A stretch of DNA of 64,000 nucleotides from Rhodocyclales bacterium (GCA_028292485.1 JAQGMG010000016.1:37944-101943); one strand, 5' to 3'; numbered from the stretch's first letter, positions 1-9,288 are shown. The notes: generated by a model from the letters alone, not told the origin. Translations and numbers: made by a program.

Positions 1-62
1 TAGGCAAGACCAAGAGCGCCTCCCACGATCAGAACGATTGCTACGAGTTTGATTGGGTTCAT
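1..62 (-). CDS. DUF3185-like small membrane protein, N-terminal fragment
   Basis: The minus strand opens with ATG at 62 and runs off the window after 20 codons. The visible peptide begins MNPIKLVAIVLIVGGALGLA, a short polar start followed by a hydrophobic segment. This resembles the DUF3185 family of very small single- or double-span membrane proteins of unknown function. The identification rests on 20 residues only and on memory of the family pattern. A generic small membrane protein is the alternative. Confidence 0.45.
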   Translation of the reverse strand, partial: MNPIKLVAIVLIVGGALGLA

Positions 63-252
63 ATCGTCGGGTCCTCAGGCTCAACACCAAGACTCCTGGC
101 GCCCGCGGCGCTGAAGCTGGTGTAATTTGGGGCATTGAAGCACAAGTTGATCAGAGCGTGGCTCATTGCAGTGTCATGTCGCTTCAGGCGAGGGCGTGCA
201 TGAGAGAATCCACGCCTTCCCGCGCGTACGCGTTACCTGTTCTCTATCCCGC

Positions 253-1260
253 ATGTCCCTATCCGAACAAAGCATCACCCATCTCGTCGTTCACAAACTC
301 ATCAAAGACCAGCACGGCCCGGCGAGCATGTCGCTGCGGCAGGGAACGAGTCCCGTTACGGCTTCTGCGCAGCGGCTTGTCGACGACATCAGCCAGCACT
401 ACGCCGACAAGCTGGGCAAAGGCTATGGCAGGTTCGAGGAGGACGAAGCCAGCTTTCCGATGCCGCGCCTGATCCGTCAGCATGTGGTGGAGCAGAGCCT
501 CGACTTTTCGGCGTTGTCGCGACAGATGATGGAGCACCTGCAGGTGCGCATGGATGCCGAACAACTGGCCAGTGGTGGCTATGTGTTGATTGCGCGCTTG
601 CGCAACAGCCTGTCGGATCACCTGTTGGTGGCGATCATCACCGAGGCGATGGGCACGGCGATCACCGAGAGTCTGGATATCGTCGATAGCGCGCACCTGG
701 ATTTCGCCAATATGCGGGTGGCGGGGCGCATCGATCTGCAGGCCTGGCAGAACGGTGCGGAGCGTTACATCAGTTTCCTGAAGGGGCGCAGCGAGGTAGC
801 GCAATATTTCAAGCTGTTTCTTGGCTGCAATGATGTTGTCATCGCATTGAAAGAGACGCAGAAGCTGGTCAGGACGCTGGGACACTTCGCGGATACCCAA
901 GGCCTGGAGCAGGGCGCGCGTGATGAATTGATGCAGCGCGCCCATGGTTACCTTGATGAGCTGGGCGAGAGCAGTACGCCAGTGAGCCTTGGCGATGCGG
1001 CAGAGAAAATATGGCCCGACGCGCCGGAGCGCTTGCGTCACGCGCTTGACGATGACGCGCTGGACCTTGCCAGCGGCTTCGTGCCGGATCGCCGGGCGAT
1101 TCGCCCGCTGGTGCGTTTCAAGGCGAACGCACCGCAGTGGAAGCTGGAGTTCGATCGGGCGAGCCTGCGTTCGGGCGCCGTCGTATACGACAGAAAATCG
1201 GACACGGTGATCCTGTCAAACGTCCCGGAGCAGTTGAAGCGCGCCTTGATGGAAGAGTAA
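253..1260 (+). CDS. yejK: Nucleoid-associated protein YejK/NdpA
   Basis: This is a nucleoid-associated protein of the 37-kDa YejK family, a DNA-bound cytoplasmic protein with no known enzymatic activity. The ORF track opens at 166, but the ATG at 253 starts MSLSEQSITHLVVHKL, the usual family N-terminus. It gives 335 residues, the same length I recall for the E. coli protein. The text carries family-like features such as the 'RIDLQAWQ' segment and the C-terminal 'DRASL..GAVVYD' stretch. The preceding 29 codons of the longer ORF look like non-coding translation. The gene stands alone between the DUF3185-like fragment and the penicillin-binding protein, on the same strand as the latter. Confidence 0.9.
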   Translation: MSLSEQSITHLVVHKLIKDQHGPASMSLRQGTSPVTASAQRLVDDISQHYADKLGKGYGRFEEDEASFPMPRLIRQHVVEQSLDFSALSRQMMEHLQVRMDAEQLASGGYVLIARLRNSLSDHLLVAIITEAMGTAITESLDIVDSAHLDFANMRVAGRIDLQAWQNGAERYISFLKGRSEVAQYFKLFLGCNDVVIALKETQKLVRTLGHFADTQGLEQGARDELMQRAHGYLDELGESSTPVSLGDAAEKIWPDAPERLRHALDDDALDLASGFVPDRRAIRPLVRFKANAPQWKLEFDRASLRSGAVVYDRKSDTVILSNVPEQLKRALMEE

Positions 1261-1326
1261 GTTCATCGGGTAGAGACTTGTGCCCGCGCTGGGCACGCGT
1301 ATTGCGATTCTCATGGCTCATTCTCG

Positions 1327-3780
1327 ATGGGTCTCACGATGAACCTCCCTCCGGCAGCGTTGATGCATCGCGCACTGTTTATCCTGCTCGCTGTCACGGG
1401 TGCTGGCATCCTGTTGCTGGCGATCTACGTCGCCGCGCTCTTTCCCGGTTTGCCGAGCATCGAGAAGTTGCGTGAGGCACGTGTATCGCGGCCGAGTGTG
1501 CTGCTTGCGCTGGATGGCACGCCCATCGCCAGTTTCAGCCAGAAGCAGCAGGAGCATGTGGCCCTCAAGGATGTCTCGCCGAACGTGCTTGCGGCGCTGC
1601 TGACGACGGAAGACCATCGCTTCTACAAGCATCACGGCGTCGATATCAGCCGCACCGTTTCCGCGGTACGGCACACGCTCAAGGGCAATACGCAAGGCGG
1701 TTCGACGATCACACAGCAGCTGGCGCGCAATCTCTTCCCCGAGGAAATCGGCAGGCAACGCAGCGTGAATCGCAAGGTGCGTGAAATTATTACCGCCTTG
1801 AGAATCGAGCGTGCCTATACCAAGGATGAAATTCTCGAGACCTATCTCAATACCGTACCGTTTCTGTACAACGTCGTCGGCATCGAAATGGCGGCGCGCA
1901 CGTATTACGACAAGTCAGCCGCCGACCTCGATGTACTCGAAAGTGCAACCTTGATCGGCATGCTCAAGGGCACGAGTTACTACAACCCGGTGATCAACCC
2001 CGAGCGTGCGCAGAAGCGGCGCAATGTGGTGCTCGGGCAGATGGTCAAGTACAAGGCCTTGCCCGAAGCGGACTTCGACAACTTGAAGGAAAAGCCGCTC
2101 AATGTGCACTTCAACAAGCAGGCCGACCCCGCTGGTGTCGCACCACACTTCGCCGCGCAGGCGCGCAAGTGGCTCATCGAGTGGGCTGACCAGAACGACT
2201 TCAACCTGTACACCGATGGTCTGGTAGTTCAGAGCACCATCGACCTGCATCTGCAGCAAGCCGCCAACAGTGCGGTTGAGCGGCAGGCGCAAGCCTTGCA
2301 GACGATTTTCGATGTGGAGTGGGGTCAAGGCTCGGGCCAGATGCTTTCAAGTTCGACAGCGGCTTACACCGCGATGCATCGCAAGGTCGAACCCTTCCGC
2401 TATTTCTGGAGTTCGCATCCCGAGTTGCTGGACGCATTCGTGCGCGAGACACCGGAATACAGGCAGGCAATCGCGGCGGGCGCTGTGCCAGCGGCTGCCA
2501 GCCAGCAAGTCAAGCAGGATGCCAAGGCAATGGCCGCGCTGCGGCTTGCCAAGACGCAGCTGGAAGCGGGCTTCGTCGCTATCGATCCGCACTCGGGCGA
2601 GGTGCGTGCGTGGGTCGGCAGCCGCAATTTCGTCGATGATCAATACGACCATGTCATACAGGCGGAGCGTCAGCCGGGTTCCACGTTCAAGCCCTTTGTT
2701 TATGGCGCTGCGCTCGAGCGGGGCATTCAACCTGATCATGTCTACTACGACAAACCCGTGGAGTTGCGCTTCACCGATGGCACGGTATGGCGTCCGACGG
2801 ACATGACGGGCCCCAGCGGCGAACCGATGTCGCTGCGTCAAGGCCTGATCTACTCCAAGAACACGATCACGGCACAGGTCATGCAGGATGTCGGCATACC
2901 GAGCATTGTCGGCCTGGCGCAAGCCATGGGCGTGAACCAGAGCAAGCTCGACCCGGTACCTTCGCTGGCACTCGGCACCAGCCCGGTTACCCTGATGGAA
3001 ATGGCCTCGTCATACGCGACCATTGCCAACCAGGGCGAGTACCACAAACCCGTTTTCATCAAATCGATTGCGGACCGGGATGGCAGAGTGCTGGCCCGGT
3101 TTGGCAACGACCCGCCTACCCGCGCCATGTCGCAGAACACCGCGCTGGAGCTGATCGACATGATGCGCGGCGTCGTCAATCGCGGTACGGGCACGGCAGT
3201 CAAGACGCGCTTCGGCATCGTCGCCGATATCGCTGGCAAGACCGGCACCACGCAGAACAATACCGATGGCTGGTTCATCCTCATGCATCCCGATCTCGTT
3301 GCTGGCGCCTGGGTCGGCTTCAACGATGCGCGCGTGACCATGCGCAGCAACTACTGGGGGCAGGGTGGGCATAACGCGATCCTCATCGTGGGCGATTTTT
3401 TCCGCGGCTCGATGAACAGCAAGATCATCGATGCCAAAGCGACATTCCCGCAGGCGCCGAGCGCAACCATGATGGCCAGACTGAATCTGCCCGAACAGGA
3501 CTGGGCCACGGATACGGGCGGCGTTGTCACGGAGGTGCCGCCGAGTAACGCGGCGCCGGCCATCATCACGATACGCGGCGATGCCAATGGTGTTGTCATA
3601 GAGAACGCGCGTGAGACGGGCAGCAGCGTGCCGCGTGCAGAAAAAGGCGCACCGAAAGACGCGCAGGAAATCGAGAAGATACTCAGTGGCATGGGGCGCG
3701 ACCCTACGACCGGCGCGGTGGTCGTTCCGGTTGCTGCGCGCAAGCCGGAGGCCAGGTCCTCCGGGCCACAGGCGGAGTAG
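1327..3780 (+). CDS. Bifunctional penicillin-binding protein (class A, transglycosylase/transpeptidase)
   Basis: A class A peptidoglycan synthase that polymerises lipid II glycans and cross-links stem peptides in the periplasm. One N-terminal membrane anchor lies at about residues 15-38. The GT51 transglycosylase domain carries EDHRFYKHHG with the catalytic Glu at about residue 95, and GGSTITQQLARN from about 124. The transpeptidase domain has STFK with the acyl-serine near 452, SKN near 510 and KTGT near 638. All catalytic motifs are intact. At 817 residues it is in the PBP1A/PBP1B size range. I do not assign it to mrcA or mrcB, because the insert domains that separate them cannot be judged by eye. 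An in-frame ATG four codons downstream (1339) is an alternative start. No clear Shine-Dalgarno sequence supports either. Confidence 0.92.
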   Translation: MGLTMNLPPAALMHRALFILLAVTGAGILLLAIYVAALFPGLPSIEKLREARVSRPSVLLALDGTPIASFSQKQQEHVALKDVSPNVLAALLTTEDHRFYKHHGVDISRTVSAVRHTLKGNTQGGSTITQQLARNLFPEEIGRQRSVNRKVREIITALRIERAYTKDEILETYLNTVPFLYNVVGIEMAARTYYDKSAADLDVLESATLIGMLKGTSYYNPVINPERAQKRRNVVLGQMVKYKALPEADFDNLKEKPLNVHFNKQADPAGVAPHFAAQARKWLIEWADQNDFNLYTDGLVVQSTIDLHLQQAANSAVERQAQALQTIFDVEWGQGSGQMLSSSTAAYTAMHRKVEPFRYFWSSHPELLDAFVRETPEYRQAIAAGAVPAAASQQVKQDAKAMAALRLAKTQLEAGFVAIDPHSGEVRAWVGSRNFVDDQYDHVIQAERQPGSTFKPFVYGAALERGIQPDHVYYDKPVELRFTDGTVWRPTDMTGPSGEPMSLRQGLIYSKNTITAQVMQDVGIPSIVGLAQAMGVNQSKLDPVPSLALGTSPVTLMEMASSYATIANQGEYHKPVFIKSIADRDGRVLARFGNDPPTRAMSQNTALELIDMMRGVVNRGTGTAVKTRFGIVADIAGKTGTTQNNTDGWFILMHPDLVAGAWVGFNDARVTMRSNYWGQGGHNAILIVGDFFRGSMNSKIIDAKATFPQAPSATMMARLNLPEQDWATDTGGVVTEVPPSNAAPAIITIRGDANGVVIENARETGSSVPRAEKGAPKDAQEIEKILSGMGRDPTTGAVVVPVAARKPEARSSGPQAE

Positions 3781-3826
3781 CTTCGCCGGGCTTCCCGATT
3801 CCCGCGGAGTGCGAACAGGTGAGTCT

Positions 3827-3894
3827 GTCATTCCCGCTTTGCGAGCTTTCCGCTTATGCGGAAATGCCTGCCTACCCCGCTACGCGGGAATGAC
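3827..3894. repeat. REP-like inverted repeat, GTCATTCCCGC family, degenerate centre
   Basis: The element begins GTCATTCCCGC and ends GCGGGAATGAC, an exact 11-bp inverted pair enclosing about 46 bases of imperfect hairpin. It lies in the 269-base gap between the penicillin-binding protein and the flippase-like gene. The same ends recur at about 18937, 44137, 47180 and, degenerately, 53248. Confidence 0.75.
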
Positions 3895-4049
3895 GGACTT
3901 GTTCAATGCGTACAGTCCCTGCGGCGATCCCACGGACCCTCCCGGCAACAAGCTGTGGAACAATGCAGCGTCTGACTCACAGCGCAAACAACATGATCAG
4001 AAGGCTGGCCGATCGCCACAATCATAGTCACTTGCCTGGGGTGCGCTGA

Positions 4050-5063
4050 ATGCGTCGTCTGGCTTCGTTTGCAGGTGTCATCGGTGTTGCCCTGGCAATC
4101 GGCTCGCCATTCTTGCTCAGTGGCGGGGACGTGTTCGACAGCTTGCGTAATGTGTCGAGCCACGTTGTCCTGGTGCTCGCCGCCGTCGCCCTGTTCAGCG
4201 CACTTGCAAAAGCCGCCAAGCTGCAACTGCTGCTGCAGGGTCTCGGGCAACGCATCAGTTTCTTCCATACCTTCTCTATATCCCTGGCCACCGATTTTGC
4301 GTTTCTCGCCTCGCCGGCAGGTGCTGCAGGATATGCCGTAAACATAGCGCTGCTGCGCCGCGCGGGCGCACCCTGGAGTCTGGCGACAACCGTGGTAGGT
4401 GCCGATCAGGCGCTCGACCTGCTGTTCTTCGCGGTCGCTGTGCCTGTCGCAGTGTTCTGCTCCCTCGGCCCGCTGGCGGATGTTCTGCCGGAAATCAGTC
4501 TGCGAGCTTACGTCGTAATGCTGATCGCATTTGTGCTGGGCCTTGGTGTCTTGTGGTCTGGTCGGCGCCGCGTGTTGTCGGTTGTGCATACGGTGATCGG
4601 CAAGACGCCGTGGTTGCATTCGCGCCAGGAACATCTGCAACAGTTCCTTGGCGAGATGCGCACACAGATGCTGGCGCTGCTGCGTGGCAATCACTGGAGC
4701 AACTGCGCAGTGCTGATGTTCACGGCAATACAGTGGTTGCTGCGTTACGGTGCCCTGTGGTTCGTGCTGAGCGAATTGGGGCACCGCTTGCCATTCGGCT
4801 TCGTGCTCGTGCTGCAAGCGGTGGTATTGCACCTGGCGCAGTGGACCGGTATTCCTGCGGGCGGTGGCGGGGCCGACCTTGGCCTTGCGGCAGCGCTGGC
4901 ACCGTGGGTGACAAAGTCCATCATGGCAAGCGTATTGTTGTTATGGCGGTTCGCCACGCTTTATTTCCCGCTGCTCATCGGCTTGCTCAGCCTCGTCGCG
5001 CTGTTTGGTTCGTGGCGAGTCGCTACCGATCTCGATCATCTGCCGGATGACAGCGCGCGCTGA
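4050..5063 (+). CDS. Flippase-like integral membrane protein (UPF0104 / LPG synthase TM family)
   Basis: A strongly hydrophobic 337-residue protein with repeated membrane segments across its length. It resembles the UPF0104/YbhN and AglD-type family, the membrane half of lysylphosphatidylglycerol synthases without the cytosolic aminoacyl-transfer domain. The glycine-rich 'GIPAGGGGADLG' segment near residue 270 is the kind of short conserved motif seen in that family. Members are thought to act on membrane lipids or lipid-linked sugars, but the substrate is unknown here. The gene overlaps the start of the downstream MFS transporter by 17 bases, so the two are probably translated from one transcript. 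Confidence 0.75.
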   Translation: MRRLASFAGVIGVALAIGSPFLLSGGDVFDSLRNVSSHVVLVLAAVALFSALAKAAKLQLLLQGLGQRISFFHTFSISLATDFAFLASPAGAAGYAVNIALLRRAGAPWSLATTVVGADQALDLLFFAVAVPVAVFCSLGPLADVLPEISLRAYVVMLIAFVLGLGVLWSGRRRVLSVVHTVIGKTPWLHSRQEHLQQFLGEMRTQMLALLRGNHWSNCAVLMFTAIQWLLRYGALWFVLSELGHRLPFGFVLVLQAVVLHLAQWTGIPAGGGGADLGLAAALAPWVTKSIMASVLLLWRFATLYFPLLIGLLSLVALFGSWRVATDLDHLPDDSAR

Positions 5064-6228
5064 GAACCCATTGCTCGTCGCACTGGCCCTGTCGCTCGGG
5101 CCGGCGCTGGCGCTTGGCATCGGGCGCTTCGCCTACGCCTTGTTATTGCCTGCCATGCGTGAGGATCTTGCACTGAGCTTTGCTGCAGCTGGCGCACTCA
5201 ACACCGCAAACGCGGCGGGGTATCTGATCGGTGCGCTTGGCAGTGTGAGCTGGGCGCGTCGCTACGGCATGCGTGGCGTGTTGCTGGGTGGTTGCGTGCT
5301 CACCCTGTTTGGCCTTGGCCTGTGCGGGCTGACCGGCAATTACAGCCTCCTCCTCTTGTTGCGATTCGTGGCAGGCCTGAGCGGAGCGATGGTGTTCAGC
5401 ATTGGTGGCATGCTCGTCGCACAGCTGGCGAGCGGGCATCCACAACGTGCCGGCCTGCTATTGGGCGTGTATTACAGCGGCATAGGTTTCGGGGTAGTCG
5501 TTGCTGCCTTGCTGGTGCCGGTACTGCTGGACACGGGGCCGCACGGTTGGCAGCTTGCGTGGCTGGGCCTGACGGCGGCAGGGGCGCTGGCCACTGCATT
5601 GATCTGGCGCCCGAGCGGGACGATACACAGCGCAGATGCGCATCACGCAGCGACACCACATATGCCGATACGCCAGCTGACACACGCGCTGCGCGCCTCG
5701 CTGCTTGGTTATTTCCTGTTCGGGGTTGGCTATATCGGCTACATGACTTTCAACATTGCGCTGCTCAAGGAGCGCGGTGCGACGCAATTGCAAGTGACTG
5801 CATTCTTCAGCTTGCTGGGTCTGGCTGTGTGCGTGTCATCGCGCCTGTGGGCGCGTCTGCTCGATCGTTTCCGCGACGGTAAACCCATGGCCGTTCTCAA
5901 TGCTCTGGTCGGTATCGCCGCGCTATTGCCGCTGTGCTCATCAGCGATGACAATCGCATTGATGTCGGGCGTGCTGTTCGGTGCATGCTTCGTGTCTGCG
6001 GTGGCGTCGACCACGGCAATCGTTCGCCACAATCTGACGCCGGCTCAATGGCCGTTCGGCATCGCGTTGTTTACGTCGATCTTCGCACTCGGACAGATCG
6101 TCGGCCCGGCGCTGACGGGGTGGCTGTCGGACAGCGGCGGGCTTGAGAAGGGGTTGCTGTTTTCCGGCTGCATCCTGCTGCTGGGGGCAGCCGTGGCGAC
6201 GCGTCAGCGCGCCCTGGATGTAGGGTGA
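5047..6228 (+). CDS. MFS transporter, YbfB/YjiJ family
   Basis: A 393-residue major facilitator protein of the inner membrane. The segment after the start, 'SLGPALALGIGRFAYALLLPAM', is the typical first helix of YbfB/YjiJ-type transporters. About twelve hydrophobic segments follow. The ORF track starts at 5005, but the ATG at 5047 begins MTARAENPLL directly before helix one and gives a 17-base overlap with the upstream flippase-like gene, so I prefer it. The substrate is not predictable. The end of the coding sequence lies within the left arm of a 30-bp inverted repeat that probably terminates transcription. Confidence 0.85.
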   Translation: MTARAENPLLVALALSLGPALALGIGRFAYALLLPAMREDLALSFAAAGALNTANAAGYLIGALGSVSWARRYGMRGVLLGGCVLTLFGLGLCGLTGNYSLLLLLRFVAGLSGAMVFSIGGMLVAQLASGHPQRAGLLLGVYYSGIGFGVVVAALLVPVLLDTGPHGWQLAWLGLTAAGALATALIWRPSGTIHSADAHHAATPHMPIRQLTHALRASLLGYFLFGVGYIGYMTFNIALLKERGATQLQVTAFFSLLGLAVCVSSRLWARLLDRFRDGKPMAVLNALVGIAALLPLCSSAMTIALMSGVLFGACFVSAVASTTAIVRHNLTPAQWPFGIALFTSIFALGQIVGPALTGWLSDSGGLEKGLLFSGCILLLGAAVATRQRALDVG

Positions 6229-6308
6229 CAGTGAGCAAAGCGAACTGCACCGTCGGAGTGAGGTGGTGCGGCAGTGATGGTGCAGTTCGCTTTGCTCACT
6301 GACACCCT
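6222..6308. terminator. Long inverted repeat between convergent genes (likely bidirectional terminator)
   Basis: Two 30-base arms (6222-6251 and 6279-6308) pair with a single mismatch around a 27-base loop. The core arm is CAGTGAGCAAAGCGAACTGC. The left arm includes the last codons and stop of the MFS gene, and the right arm ends just before the stop of the convergent esterase. There is no T-run, so factor-independent termination is not certain. The outer TAGGGTG/CACCCT ends match a family of repeats seen again at 7053 and 53170. Confidence 0.65.
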
Positions 6309-6322
6309 GCGACTACACCTGT

Positions 6323-7006
6323 CTACGCCAGCACCGTCGCCAGCCAGGCTTCGATGTCGCGCACCTCTTCAGCACTGACCGAGTGGGCCATCGGGTAACC
6401 GTGCCAGCTCAGGGCATAGCCTTGATCCTGCAACAGCTTGGCCGATTGCTGACCGAAGCCGTAAGGAATCACGCCGTCACTATGTCCATGCGCCATGAAG
6501 ATCGGCACATCACGATTGGCGGCGTGATCTGCGGCGACAAACGTGTCGGCCAGCGGCAGATAGGTGGACAGCGCCATGATGCCGGCGAGGCGTTGCGTGT
6601 GCCGCAGCGCGGTGTGCAGGGCGATGGCGCCGCCCTGCGAGAAACCAGCCAGTACGATGTTCGCATCGGATATGCCACGTGCATTCTCGCGAGCGATCAG
6701 CGCTTCGATCTGCTTTGCGGATTCTTCGATGCCTTGCGGGTCTTCACGTCGCTGTGAGAAATCCGGCGAAAGGATGTCGTACCAGGCGCGCATGATGTAA
6801 CCGTTATTGATGGTCACCGGACGTGTCGGCGCATGCGGAAAGACGAAGCGTGTGGCAGGCAGTCGTGCTTTATTGAACTCGTGCACGATGGGTTCGAAGT
6901 CATGCCCATCCGCGCCCAGGCCGTGCATCCAGATCACGGCATGTGTTGGACTTGCGCCGGTTTCGACTTCGACAGTGGGAAGGAGTTGGGCTGTTGGTGT
7001 GTTCAT
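6323..7006 (-). CDS. Carboxylesterase/phospholipase family hydrolase
   Basis: An alpha/beta hydrolase of the carboxylesterase type II (YpfH-like) family, 227 residues, probably cytoplasmic. Features in order: 'VIWMHGLGADGHDF' oxyanion-hole region near residue 25, nucleophile motif GFSQGG with Ser at about 123, Asp in 'AHGHSDGVIP' and His in 'MAHSVSAEE' near the C-terminus. The catalytic triad is therefore complete. The start at 7006 (MNTPTAQLL) is preferred to the longer ORF beginning at 7261, whose first 85 codons lie antisense to the ABC-F gene. The gene follows the ABC-F ATPase on the same strand across an 88-base gap that carries a 12-bp inverted repeat. Family members hydrolyse short-chain esters or lysophospholipids, and the physiological substrate is unknown. 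Confidence 0.88.
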   Translation of the reverse strand: MNTPTAQLLPTVEVETGASPTHAVIWMHGLGADGHDFEPIVHEFNKARLPATRFVFPHAPTRPVTINNGYIMRAWYDILSPDFSQRREDPQGIEESAKQIEALIARENARGISDANIVLAGFSQGGAIALHTALRHTQRLAGIMALSTYLPLADTFVAADHAANRDVPIFMAHGHSDGVIPYGFGQQSAKLLQDQGYALSWHGYPMAHSVSAEEVRDIEAWLATVLA

Positions 7007-7052
7007 GATGATTCCTTGCTGGATCGATCCTGTTCCATGAAGCTTGCCATAA

Positions 7053-7090
7053 TTAGGGTGGATCCGGAGTGCCGCGACGATCCACCCTAA
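7053..7090. terminator. TAGGGTGG-type inverted repeat between ABC-F and esterase genes
   Basis: TTAGGGTGGATC (7053-7064) pairs perfectly with GATCCACCCTAA (7079-7090) around a 14-base loop. It sits five bases after the ABC-F stop codon on the minus strand, and 47 bases before the esterase start. It can fold as a terminator or processing hairpin. Its ends match the repeats at 6222 and 53170. Confidence 0.6.
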
Positions 7091-7094
7091 GGCG

Positions 7095-8777
7095 CTACGC
7101 TGCCTGCTTCTTCTGCGCAGCAGAGGCCGCTTCGCGCGTACGCTTGGCCTGGTCGAGAAGATATATCTGGTAGTCGTCCAGATCGCCTTCGAACGGTTCG
7201 ACACCGCCATCGGCAACCAGCCAGAATTCATCGCACACGGCACGCAGCAAGGCGCGATCATGGCTCACCAGCATCACGGTACCTTCGAACTCGTTCAGCG
7301 CAACGCTGAGTGCTTCGCGCGTGGACAGGTCGAGGTGATTGGTTGGTTCATCGAGCAGCAACAGATTCGGGCGCTGCCACACGATCATGCACAACACGAG
7401 GCGCGCTTTTTCACCGCCGCTCATGCTGCCCACGGTCTGGTGAATCATGTCGCCACCGAAGTTGAAGGTACCGAGGAAGTTGCGCAGGCCCTGCTCGCGC
7501 CAGTCCATGCCTGCCGGCCGTGCGTTGACCGGCGTTTCCTTGACGAGCCGGATCATGTGCTCGAGCGGTGTGTCCGCCGGCCGCAGCACGTCGAGTTCCT
7601 GCTGTGCGAAGTAGCCGATGGTCAGACCCTTGCCCTTGGTGATCTCGCCACCGATGGGGTCCAGCGCTGCGGCGATGGTCTTGACCACGGTCGACTTGCC
7701 CTGACCGTTGGCGCCCAGTATGCCAATGCGCTGACCGGCGAGCACCGAGCGATTGATGTTGTGCACGATCACCGATGGTGGCGTGCCCGGCGCTGCATCG
7801 TCGAGCGGCGGATAGCCAAAGCTTGCATCGAGCATCGACAACATCGGATTGGGGATATTGGTCGGTTCCTTGAACTCGAACTGGAAATCGGCATCGGCCA
7901 GCACGGGTGCGATCTTGACCATGCGGTCCAGCGCCTTGACGCGGCTTTGCGCCTGCTTGGCTTTGGCGGCAGAAGCCTTGAAGCGGTCGATGAACTTCTG
8001 CAGGTGCGCGATCTTGTCGGCCTGCTTGGCCAGCGACGCCGTCTGCAGCGCCATCTGCTCGGCACGCATGTCTTCGAACTTGCTGTAGTTGCCGCCGTAG
8101 CGCACCAGCTTGGCGTTGTCGATATGCAAAGTGACTGAAGTGACTGCGTCGAGGAATTCGCGGTCATGACTGATCACGACCATGGTGCCTTCATAGCGCT
8201 TGAGCCATGCTTCGAGCCACACGAGTGCGTCCAGATCCAGGTGATTGGTCGGTTCGTCGAGCAGCAACAGGTCGGACGGGCACATCAGCGCGCGCGCCAG
8301 TTGCAGGCGCATGCGCCAGCCGCCCGAGAAGCTGTTAACGGGATTGTTCAGTTCCGTCGTGCTGAAGCCGAGGCCCTGGATCAGCGCCTGCGCGCGCGCC
8401 GGTGCATCGTGCGCGCCAGCGTCGTGCAAGGCCATGTAGGCATGCGCCATCTCCATGCCATCGTCGCTGGCCTCGGCAGCCGTCACGGCTGCCTGAGCGG
8501 CGAGCAGAACGGTATCGCCTTCGATGACGAAGTCCGTCGCGCTCTGATCGGTTTCCGGCATGTCCTGCGCGACCTGCGCCATCTGCCACTGAGCGGGAAT
8601 CGAGAACTCGCCACCGTCTTCGTGCAGCGTGCCGTTGAGCAGTGCGAACAGCGAGGACTTGCCTGCGCCGTTGCGACCCACGAGGCCGACCTTTTCACCG
8701 GGATTGAGCGTGACGGACGTGCTGTTCAGCACGATCTTGGTGCCGCGACGCAGCGTTACATTCTTGATGGAAATCAT
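7095..8777 (-). CDS. ABC-F family ATPase (YheS-like)
   Basis: A soluble protein with two fused ABC ATPase domains and no membrane segments, the layout of ABC-F proteins that act on ribosomes. Domain one has Walker A GRNGAGKSS near residue 35, signature SFSGGWRMR and Walker B LLLLDEPTNHLDLDAL. Domain two has GANGQGKST, MSGGEKARL and LLLLDEPTNHLDLSTR. Between them lies the charged linker typical of the family. The ATG at 8777 (MISIKNVTLRRG) gives 560 residues. The ORF track's extra 14 residues upstream precede the canonical first strand, so I reject them. The length and linker suit YheS better than Uup or EttA, but that subfamily call is inference. Confidence 0.9.
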   Translation of the reverse strand: MISIKNVTLRRGTKIVLNSTSVTLNPGEKVGLVGRNGAGKSSLFALLNGTLHEDGGEFSIPAQWQMAQVAQDMPETDQSATDFVIEGDTVLLAAQAAVTAAEASDDGMEMAHAYMALHDAGAHDAPARAQALIQGLGFSTTELNNPVNSFSGGWRMRLQLARALMCPSDLLLLDEPTNHLDLDALVWLEAWLKRYEGTMVVISHDREFLDAVTSVTLHIDNAKLVRYGGNYSKFEDMRAEQMALQTASLAKQADKIAHLQKFIDRFKASAAKAKQAQSRVKALDRMVKIAPVLADADFQFEFKEPTNIPNPMLSMLDASFGYPPLDDAAPGTPPSVIVHNINRSVLAGQRIGILGANGQGKSTVVKTIAAALDPIGGEITKGKGLTIGYFAQQELDVLRPADTPLEHMIRLVKETPVNARPAGMDWREQGLRNFLGTFNFGGDMIHQTVGSMSGGEKARLVLCMIVWQRPNLLLLDEPTNHLDLSTREALSVALNEFEGTVMLVSHDRALLRAVCDEFWLVADGGVEPFEGDLDDYQIYLLDQAKRTREAASAAQKKQAA

Positions 8778-8892
8778 GGGAGCGACAGAAAAACCGGGAT
8801 CAAACGCCGGGTTGAACACAAGGGAGGTCGCGATGATAGCGGCTCAGTGTTTCAGCACCTAGCAAAAACGTGTGCCATGCATGCAGCGAGAC

Positions 8893-9288
8893 CTACCAGA
8901 TCGTGTGCAGTGCAGGGCTTGCTCGCAACTTTGCATCGGCCGTGATCAGGGCTGCGCCGAGCGTGATGGCCGTCGCGGCGATCAGGCGGTCCGCCGGGTC
9001 ACCGTGCATCTCGTCGCCCCAACTGCCTGCCAGTTGCGCAATGTCGGCATTTACCGGCTCCAGGCGCAGCTCTGGCAGCAAGCGCAGGTCTGCGAGCCAT
9101 TGATCGACGGGTACGTTGAAGAGCAGGCGTTGGCGACGGACCGCTGTCGTGATCTCAAGGATGCTGATGGTCGAGACGGCGATGGCGTTTTCTGTCGCAG
9201 CTCGTTTGATGGCTTTGCGGGCGGCAGCCGTGAGCTTGGCGGGTGTGGTGAGCCACCAGATGAGTACGTGCGTATCGAGGACGATCAA
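8893..9288 (-). CDS. vapC: VapC-like PIN-domain toxin
   Basis: A 131-residue PIN-domain protein, expected to be a ribonuclease toxin neutralised by the upstream antitoxin. The N-terminal strand VLDTHVLIWW carries the first acidic residue. 'ILEITTAVRR' supplies a Glu, and 'GDPADRLIAATA' supplies the C-terminal Asp pair of the metal site. The best start is a TTG at 9288: TTG overlaps the antitoxin stop as TTGA, and it places the first Asp at residue 5, the usual position. The longer ATG-initiated ORF in the track would run 17 codons into the antitoxin gene. Translational coupling through this overlap is likely. The specific RNA target is unknown. Confidence 0.87.
   Translation of the reverse strand: MIVLDTHVLIWWLTTPAKLTAAARKAIKRAATENAIAVSTISILEITTAVRRQRLLFNVPVDQWLADLRLLPELRLEPVNADIAQLAGSWGDEMHGDPADRLIAATAITLGAALITADAKLRASPALHTIW

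Noticed and set aside
53-472. 139-residue ORF at the window start overlapping yejK
   Set aside because: It overlaps the well-supported yejK start in another frame, has no clear ribosome-binding site and no family pattern.
7260-8138. 292-residue plus-strand ORF opposite the ABC-F gene
   Set aside because: It lies fully within the ABC-F coding region on the other strand and its composition is that of a shadow frame.
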